In this document: one piece after another, positions 58,748-64,000 of the stretch
Layout: each line of letters begins with the position of its first letter
Numbering within the stretch: position 1 is the stretch's first letter
NCBI GenBank assembly: GCA_039592335.1
Contig: JBDHBX010000009.1
Span: 1-64,000, forward strand
Direction of reading: 5' to 3'
Source: WVYX01 sp039592335
Lineage (GTDB): Bacteria > Gemmatimonadota > Gemmatimonadetes > Gemmatimonadales > GWC2-71-9
DNA length: 64,000 bases
Program-made: the position numbers and the translations under genes
The notes under the pieces: generated by a model
Seen by the model: the letters and a program-made list of their open reading frames with translations, nothing else
Told to the model about the DNA's origin: nothing
The model's database searches: none

Positions 58748-61700
58748 GTGATCCGCCTCTCCATCCGTCGGCCCGTCGCGGTGACGATGGCCTATCTGGG
58801 TGTGGCGTTCCTGGGCGTCGCGGCGTGGCGCGACATCCCCATCGAGCTCCTGCCGGACACCGAGTTGCCCCAGCTCAATGTGGCTACCGAGTGGCGGGGC
58901 GCGAGTCCCGAGGCCATGGAGGCGTTCGTGACGGCGCCGCTGGAGAGCGTGATCCAGCAGGTGCGCGGTGTGGAGAAGGTGACGTCGATCTCGAGCGAGA
59001 TGTGGGGCTGGGCGCGCGCGAACATCACGGTGGAGTTCACGCGCGGCACGGACATGGACTTCGCCCGCCTCGACCTGTCGGAGCGGATGGCCGCGCTCCA
59101 GGATGAGCTCCCGGCCGACGCCGAGCGGCCGCGCATCGAGCCGTACGTGCCCGAGGAGTTCCGCGAACAGCAACGCGCCTTCCTGCGCTACACGCTGACC
59201 GGCCCACACACCCTGGAAGCCCTCCGTGCCCACGTGGACGACGACATCGTTCCCGAGCTGCTGCAGGTGGACGGTGTGGCGGCGGTCGAGGTGAGCGGGG
59301 GGCGCGACCGCCTGGTCGAGATCGCCCTGGACGAGCGCAAGACCCAGGCGCTGGGACTCGATCCCGGCTACGTCTGGCTGCGCATCAGCGAGCTGGAGTA
59401 CGTGAGCGAGGCGGGGATCGTGGAGGACGACGGACTGCTTCGGACACTCTCCATTCGCCATCGCACGGCCTCCACGGACGACATTCGGCGGGCGCCACTC
59501 CTCAGCGACCAGGGCCGGATCGTGCGTGTCGGGGATGTGGCCACCCTGCACGACACCTATGAGGAGGCGCGGAGCTACTACCGCATCGACGCCCAGCCCG
59601 CGGTGTCCTTCGAGGTCCACAAGGAAGTGGGCGTCAACACGGTGGACGTGGCGGATCGCGTGAAGGCACGCCTCGAGGCGATCGAGAACCTGCACCCCCT
59701 GGGTGTGCGGGTGATCCTCGACGAGGACGAGAGCGAGGCCATCAGGACGCAGCTCACCGACCTGCGCTACCGCGCGCTCATTGCCGCAGGCGTCATCTTC
59801 CTGGTGCTCCTGCTGTTCCTCCGGTCGTTTCGCTCGGCGGGGATCGTGTTCGCTACCATCGCGTTCTCGATCCTCATCGCGCTCAACCTCATCTACTTCG
59901 GCGGGTTCACGCTGAACGTGTTGACGCTCATGGGACTCGCCATGGGCTTCGGGCTCATCGTGGACAACGCCATCGTGGTGCTCGAGAACATCTATCGACG
60001 CCGGCGCGGTGGGGAGACGGCCGAGAGTGCGTCGGAACGGGGGGCGCGCCAGGTCGTGCTGCCGATTCTCGCGGCGACCCTCACCACGGTCATCGTGTTC
60101 ATCCCGTTCGTCTACCTCCAGGGCGAGCTGCGCATCTACTACGTCCCGTTGGCCATCGTCGTGGGAATGGCGTTGATCGCGAGTCTGTTCGTGGCCTTCA
60201 GCTTCATTCCGGCGCTGGCGGCTAAGGTACTGGGGGAGGCTCCCCCGCGTCCCCGCGACGTGGGTACTCCGCCCTACATCCGCTTCTACCAGGGACTCTT
60301 GGGCTTCACCCTCCGCTTCCCGGTCATCACGGTGATTCTCGCGGCGGCGACCCTCGGGGCGTCGTACCACTACTTCGACAAGTACGTGACGCGGGGTGTG
60401 CTGTGGCGCTCGTGGTGGGGGGAGCAGACCTACATCGACATCATCATCCGCCTGCCGCGGGGCGAGGAACTGGATCGTACCGACGAGCTAGCCCGCTTCT
60501 TCGAAGCGAAGCTGCTCGACACGCCCGAGGTCGAGCGGTTCGTCACCCGCGTCCAGTCGCAGTACTCCCGCATCACGGTGACCTTCCCGGATTCCATCGA
60601 GAACAGCTGGCAACCGGTCGCCATCAAGGAGCAGATGGTGGCCTACAGCAATCTCTTCGGAGGGGCCGAGGTCCGGGTGTACGGTTACGGCCCGTCGTTC
60701 TACGGCGGGGGTGCCGGCCCGCCCAACTACTCCATCAAGGTGTTGGGCTACAACTACGAGACGGCACGGGTTATTGCGGAGGACGTGGGGCGGCGTCTCG
60801 AGCGTTTCTCCCGCATCCGTGACGTGGACGTCAACTCGGCCGGTGGGTGGTTCACGCGGGACAAGGCCGCCGAGTTCGTGCTTGAGCTGGATCGGGCCCG
60901 ATTGGGACTGCATGACCTGACCGCACGGGACGTCGTGTATCAGGTCGCGGCGGCCGTCTGGGGCCAGGTGCGTCCCGGCAACATCCGGGTGGCGGGAGAG
61001 GAAGTGCGCTTCGACGTGAAGCTCGAGGGCAACGAGGACGTGGATGTGCTCGAGCTTCAGGAGCTGCTCATCCAGACGCCCGCGGGGCAGGGGGTGCGCC
61101 TCGCCGACGTCGCCACGCTGCGGGAGCGGGAGGTGCTCACGCGGATCGTGCGCGAGGACCAGCAGTACCAGCGCTACGTGAGCTACGAGTTCCGCGGGCC
61201 TACGAAGCTGGGTGACCGCGTGCGCGATGCGGTGATTGCCTCGACGACGCTCCCCGAGGGTTACGAAATCGAGGGGGAACAGGATTGGACCTGGTCGACC
61301 GAGGAGCAACAGCAGGTCTACACCGTGCTCGCCATCTCCCTGGTCCTGATCTTCATGGTGACGGCGGCGCTGTTCGAGTCGGTGCGGCAGCCGCTCACCG
61401 TGCTCCTCACGGTCCCGATGGCATTGATCGGCGTGTTCCTGATGTTCATCTATACCGACGCCAGCTTCACCCGCGAGGCGTACATCGGCGTCATCATGAT
61501 GGGCGGGATCGTGGTGAACAACGCGATTCTGCTGGTGGACCACATCAACTACGTGCGTCGCACCGAACGGGTCCCAACCAGGGCAGCCATCGTGCGGGGG
61601 ACGCTGGAGCGCGTCCGGCCGATCCTGATGACGAGCGCCACCACGATCTTCGGGTTGCTGCCCCTCGTGTTGTTCAGCGAGTACGCCGATGAGAATATCT

Positions 61701-61861
61701 GGAACGCGCTGGGTTATGCGCTGATCGGCGGGCTCGCCAGCTCCACCCTGTTGGTCCTCACCGTGACGCCGGCAATCTACCTCCTCCTCGAGGAGCGCCT
61801 CCCGAAGTTGTTCGGCCTCGCGCCGCTGCCGGAGCCTGTAGCGGCTCCGGCTGGAGCATGA
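58748..61861 (+). CDS. RND-family efflux transporter, pump 2
   Basis: 1037 residues from the GTG (VIRLSIRRPVAVTM), 2 bp after the propeller stop; longer frames lie inside the propeller gene. RND landmarks: IPIELLPDTELPQLNVATEW, TM4 MGFGLIVDNAIVVLENIYRR, second repeat MMGGIVVNNAILLVDHINYV. Differs enough from pump 1 to be an older duplicate or a heteromeric partner, as in MdtBC-like pairs. Only one adaptor gene serves both. Confidence 0.93.
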   Translation: MIRLSIRRPVAVTMAYLGVAFLGVAAWRDIPIELLPDTELPQLNVATEWRGASPEAMEAFVTAPLESVIQQVRGVEKVTSISSEMWGWARANITVEFTRGTDMDFARLDLSERMAALQDELPADAERPRIEPYVPEEFREQQRAFLRYTLTGPHTLEALRAHVDDDIVPELLQVDGVAAVEVSGGRDRLVEIALDERKTQALGLDPGYVWLRISELEYVSEAGIVEDDGLLRTLSIRHRTASTDDIRRAPLLSDQGRIVRVGDVATLHDTYEEARSYYRIDAQPAVSFEVHKEVGVNTVDVADRVKARLEAIENLHPLGVRVILDEDESEAIRTQLTDLRYRALIAAGVIFLVLLLFLRSFRSAGIVFATIAFSILIALNLIYFGGFTLNVLTLMGLAMGFGLIVDNAIVVLENIYRRRRGGETAESASERGARQVVLPILAATLTTVIVFIPFVYLQGELRIYYVPLAIVVGMALIASLFVAFSFIPALAAKVLGEAPPRPRDVGTPPYIRFYQGLLGFTLRFPVITVILAAATLGASYHYFDKYVTRGVLWRSWWGEQTYIDIIIRLPRGEELDRTDELARFFEAKLLDTPEVERFVTRVQSQYSRITVTFPDSIENSWQPVAIKEQMVAYSNLFGGAEVRVYGYGPSFYGGGAGPPNYSIKVLGYNYETARVIAEDVGRRLERFSRIRDVDVNSAGGWFTRDKAAEFVLELDRARLGLHDLTARDVVYQVAAAVWGQVRPGNIRVAGEEVRFDVKLEGNEDVDVLELQELLIQTPAGQGVRLADVATLREREVLTRIVREDQQYQRYVSYEFRGPTKLGDRVRDAVIASTTLPEGYEIEGEQDWTWSTEEQQQVYTVLAISLVLIFMVTAALFESVRQPLTVLLTVPMALIGVFLMFIYTDASFTREAYIGVIMMGGIVVNNAILLVDHINYVRRTERVPTRAAIVRGTLERVRPILMTSATTIFGLLPLVLFSEYADENIWNALGYALIGGLASSTLLVLTVTPAIYLLLEERLPKLFGLAPLPEPVAAPAGA

Positions 61862-61915
61862 TGCCGGGCGGCTGACGCGTCGGCGCGCGGGTCGCTCGAG
61901 TCACAAGGAGGTTTC

Positions 61916-63121
61916 ATGCGGTTGCCGTTTACAGCAGCAGGTGCGGTTTGTCTCACGGCATGTCTACTTTCTGCCGCGGGCTGCGCCCCGCGCGACTCCG
62001 ACGCCGCCGCGCTTTGGCGTGGCACCATGGACACGCTCGAATCCGGCACGGTGGTCGTGTCGAACCCGGCCACGGGCATCTGGAGGGAGGAAGCCGCGTG
62101 GCGCGTCGTCGAGGAGGTCCGCATCGGTACGCTGGATGACGCCGGTCCCGACATGTTCGGGCGCGTGCGGGATTTGGAGGTCGACGCCGAGGGGCGTTTC
62201 TGGGTCTTCGAGAGCCAAGCGCAGGAGCTGCGCGTGTTCGGCGCCGACGGCGTGCACGTTCGCACCGTTGGGCGAGAGGGCGGAGGGCCGGGCGAGTTCG
62301 CCGGGGTAATCGGGATGACATGGGCGCGCAGCGGCAACCTGTGGATCGTCGACCCCTCGAATGCGCGCATCTCCATCATCGACTCGGCCGGGACATACGT
62401 CGGCAGCCACGGCACCATCGGCGGTTGGATGTTCGTGCCGTGGCCGGGCGGCGTGGACACGGAGGGTCGGTTCTGGAACTTCGTGCCGGATATGAGTTCC
62501 ACCGAGCCGCGCATCGTGATGGTCGCCCACGACGATCAAATGAATCCGGTCGACACCGCGCAGGTGCCCGAGTACCCCGGTGAGCGAGAGATCTTCGAGT
62601 TGCGTGACGAAGACAGCCACTTGGTGACGGGCGTGCCGTTCGCACCCAGTCTGGAGTGGCGTTTCGACCCCCGGGGCTACATGTGGTTCATGCTCACGGG
62701 TGAGTACAGCATTACGCAGCTCTCGCTCGAGGGAGACACGCTGCGGAGGATATTCCGCGAATACGAGCCGCTGCGAGTGACCGAGGCGGACATCGACAGC
62801 GCGATGACGGGCCTCGAGTGGTTCATCCGGAATGGCGGCAAGGTCGACCGGGCCAGGATCCCGGGCAGCAAGCCGGCCACCGAGGAATTCCTGTTCGACG
62901 ACGAGGGCAACATTTGGGTCCTGCCGGTCACTGCCATGGAGGACGAGGGCAGGGTGGTCGACATCTTCGATCCCGAGGGGCGCTACCTGGGGCGGATTGG
63001 GCTTCCGTTCATGCTCTCGATGAACCCGCCTCCCGTCTTCCGTGACGGGTTCCTCTACGCCGTGACCGAAGACGAGCTCGAGGTTCCCTACGTGGTGCGC
63101 GCGCGGATCGTGAAACCCTGA
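61916..63121 (+). CDS. Six-bladed beta-propeller lipoprotein, second
   Basis: 401 residues, ribosome-binding site AAGGAGG. Lipobox SAAGC (Cys23). Blades: VRDLEVDAEGRFWVFESQAQ, VGREGGGPGEFAGVIGMTWA, GNLWIVDPSNARISIIDSAG, VDTEGRFWNFVP, DEGNIWVLPVTAMED. Shares the GREGGGPGEF motif with the first propeller lipoprotein. Follows pump 2 by 54 bp. Confidence 0.85.
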   Translation: MRLPFTAAGAVCLTACLLSAAGCAPRDSDAAALWRGTMDTLESGTVVVSNPATGIWREEAAWRVVEEVRIGTLDDAGPDMFGRVRDLEVDAEGRFWVFESQAQELRVFGADGVHVRTVGREGGGPGEFAGVIGMTWARSGNLWIVDPSNARISIIDSAGTYVGSHGTIGGWMFVPWPGGVDTEGRFWNFVPDMSSTEPRIVMVAHDDQMNPVDTAQVPEYPGEREIFELRDEDSHLVTGVPFAPSLEWRFDPRGYMWFMLTGEYSITQLSLEGDTLRRIFREYEPLRVTEADIDSAMTGLEWFIRNGGKVDRARIPGSKPATEEFLFDDEGNIWVLPVTAMEDEGRVVDIFDPEGRYLGRIGLPFMLSMNPPPVFRDGFLYAVTEDELEVPYVVRARIVKP

Positions 63122-63123
63122 CC

Positions 63124-64000
63124 ATGCGGCTGGACGAGCGGATCACGGTGGTGGATGCCCACGCGGGTGGGGAGCCCGGCCGCGTGATCACGGGTGGTGT
63201 GCACGACGTCCCGGGTGCGACCATGTTCGAGAAGAAGGTCCACCTCGAGACCCAGGGCGATCAGCTCCGCAAGGTCATGCTGCGGGAGCCGCGCGGGTAT
63301 CCGGCGTTGTGCTGCAACGTGATTCTCCCGCCGACTCACCCCGACGCCGATGCCGGCTTCGTCATCATGGAGCAGACCGAGTATCCGCCGATGTCGGGTA
63401 GCAATACGATCTGCGTCGTGACGGTGCTCATCCAGACGGAGATGGTGAAGGTGACGGAGCCCGTCACCGAGCTCGTGCTCGAGGCGCCCGCCGGACTCGT
63501 GCAGGTGCGGGCCGACGTCGCGGGCGGGAAGGTGACCGGTGTGACCTTCGAGAACGTGCCGGCGTTCGCGCTGCACCTGGAAGCCAGGATCGAGGTTCCG
63601 GTTCTCGGTGTGGTGAGCGTGGACGTCGCGTGGGGCGGGATGTTCTACGTCATCGCCGACGCGGAGCAGTTCGGCTTGCGGTTGGCGCCCGAAGAAGGGC
63701 GAGAGATCGCGCGCGTCGGGCGAATGCTGCAGGCGGCTGCCGCCGAGCAGCTGCCGGCGGTGCACCCGGAGAACGCCGGTATCGCCGGCGTGTCGATCTC
63801 ACAGCTGTCGGGGCCGCCCACGCGGAACGACGCGGATCGCAAGAATGCGGTGGTGGTCGCCACGGGCGAGCTGGACTGGAATCGCCCGGAGACGTGGACC
63901 GGCGCACTCGATCGGTCCCCCTGTGGGACCGGCACCTGCGCCAAGATGGCCACGCTCCACGCCAGGGGGGAGCTGGTGCTCGAGCAGGACTTCCGGCATG
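63124..64000 (+). CDS. Proline racemase-family protein (cut by window edge)
   Basis: 292 codons present, no stop. Matches the PLP-independent proline racemase superfamily: VVDAHAGGEPGRVITGG, YPPMSGSNTICVVT, DRSPCGTGTCAKMATLHARG. The first catalytic position, Cys in proline racemase and 4-hydroxyproline epimerase, is Ser here (MSGS) while the second (SPCGTGT) is Cys. This Ser/Cys pair is the pattern of trans-3-hydroxy-L-proline dehydratase-type members. Starts 2 bp after the propeller stop, so it could belong to the same transcript. Confidence 0.85.
   Translation, partial: MRLDERITVVDAHAGGEPGRVITGGVHDVPGATMFEKKVHLETQGDQLRKVMLREPRGYPALCCNVILPPTHPDADAGFVIMEQTEYPPMSGSNTICVVTVLIQTEMVKVTEPVTELVLEAPAGLVQVRADVAGGKVTGVTFENVPAFALHLEARIEVPVLGVVSVDVAWGGMFYVIADAEQFGLRLAPEEGREIARVGRMLQAAAAEQLPAVHPENAGIAGVSISQLSGPPTRNDADRKNAVVVATGELDWNRPETWTGALDRSPCGTGTCAKMATLHARGELVLEQDFRH

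Overview
High-GC (roughly two thirds G+C) double-membrane bacterial chromosome, probably a draft or metagenome scaffold because four Ns interrupt one gene at 8068-8071. Many exported proteins and lipoproteins, RND efflux pumps, PBP1B, M1/M19/M20/M29 peptidases, six-bladed beta-propeller lipoproteins and ECF sigma/anti-sigma/TPR-CHAT genes suggest a Gemmatimonadota-like organism. This placement is inferred from protein character and has not been tested with a marker gene. There are no rRNA genes, intact tRNAs, CRISPR arrays, transposases or phage genes.

Region by region. 1-5.0 kb (minus): a sigma factor, a membrane anti-sigma factor, a TPR-CHAT caspase-like protease and the start of a lipoprotein, read as one unit. 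5.0-5.7 kb: regulatory-looking DNA holding the 5' half of a tRNA-Ser and a run of TGTGAC motifs. 5.7-9.2 kb: a large CSLREA/beta-helix/Ig-like surface protein. 9.4-14.4 kb: small exported or cysteine-pair proteins, an M29-like peptidase and an MscS channel, with a recurring palindromic hairpin between genes. 14.6-23.7 kb: Ser/Thr kinase, methyltransferase, haloalkane dehalogenase, M1 peptidase (with a decayed copy of its 3' end 3.6 kb upstream), phosphoesterase, M19 dipeptidase and a deleted alpha/beta-hydrolase pseudogene. 24-32.4 kb: desaturase and an M20 peptidase that runs tail-to-tail into a seven-gene minus-strand operon (methyltransferase, small membrane protein, KefB-like antiporter, exported winged-helix-like protein, DUF3471-like protein, SMP-30-like protein, SRPBCC protein). 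32.4-43.9 kb: HTH protein, ArsR/AHSA1 pair, polytopic PLC-like protein, amino-acid binding protein, DUF4105 and serine hydrolase, PBP1B.

44.0-46.6 kb is a tightly coupled sulfur operon: rhodanese lipoprotein, two YeeE/YedE half-transporters, and a rhodanese-like protein without the catalytic cysteine. 46.7-49.3 kb carries a fatty-acid hydroxylase, a dimethylargininase-like enzyme and a DUF523/DUF1722 protein. The last of these may belong with an NAD(P)-binding DUF2867 protein (50.1-51.6 kb) whose promoter carries 11-bp repeats resembling a CarH/LitR light-response operator. 53-63 kb is an efflux operon in which two RND pumps alternate with two beta-propeller lipoproteins. The window ends inside a proline-racemase-family gene.

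The best candidates for poorly described biology are the sigma/anti-sigma/TPR-CHAT unit, which recalls the TPR-CHAT/sigma link of type III-E CRISPR but has no CRISPR; the sulfur-relay operon; the RND/propeller operon; and the putative light-regulated DUF2867 cluster.
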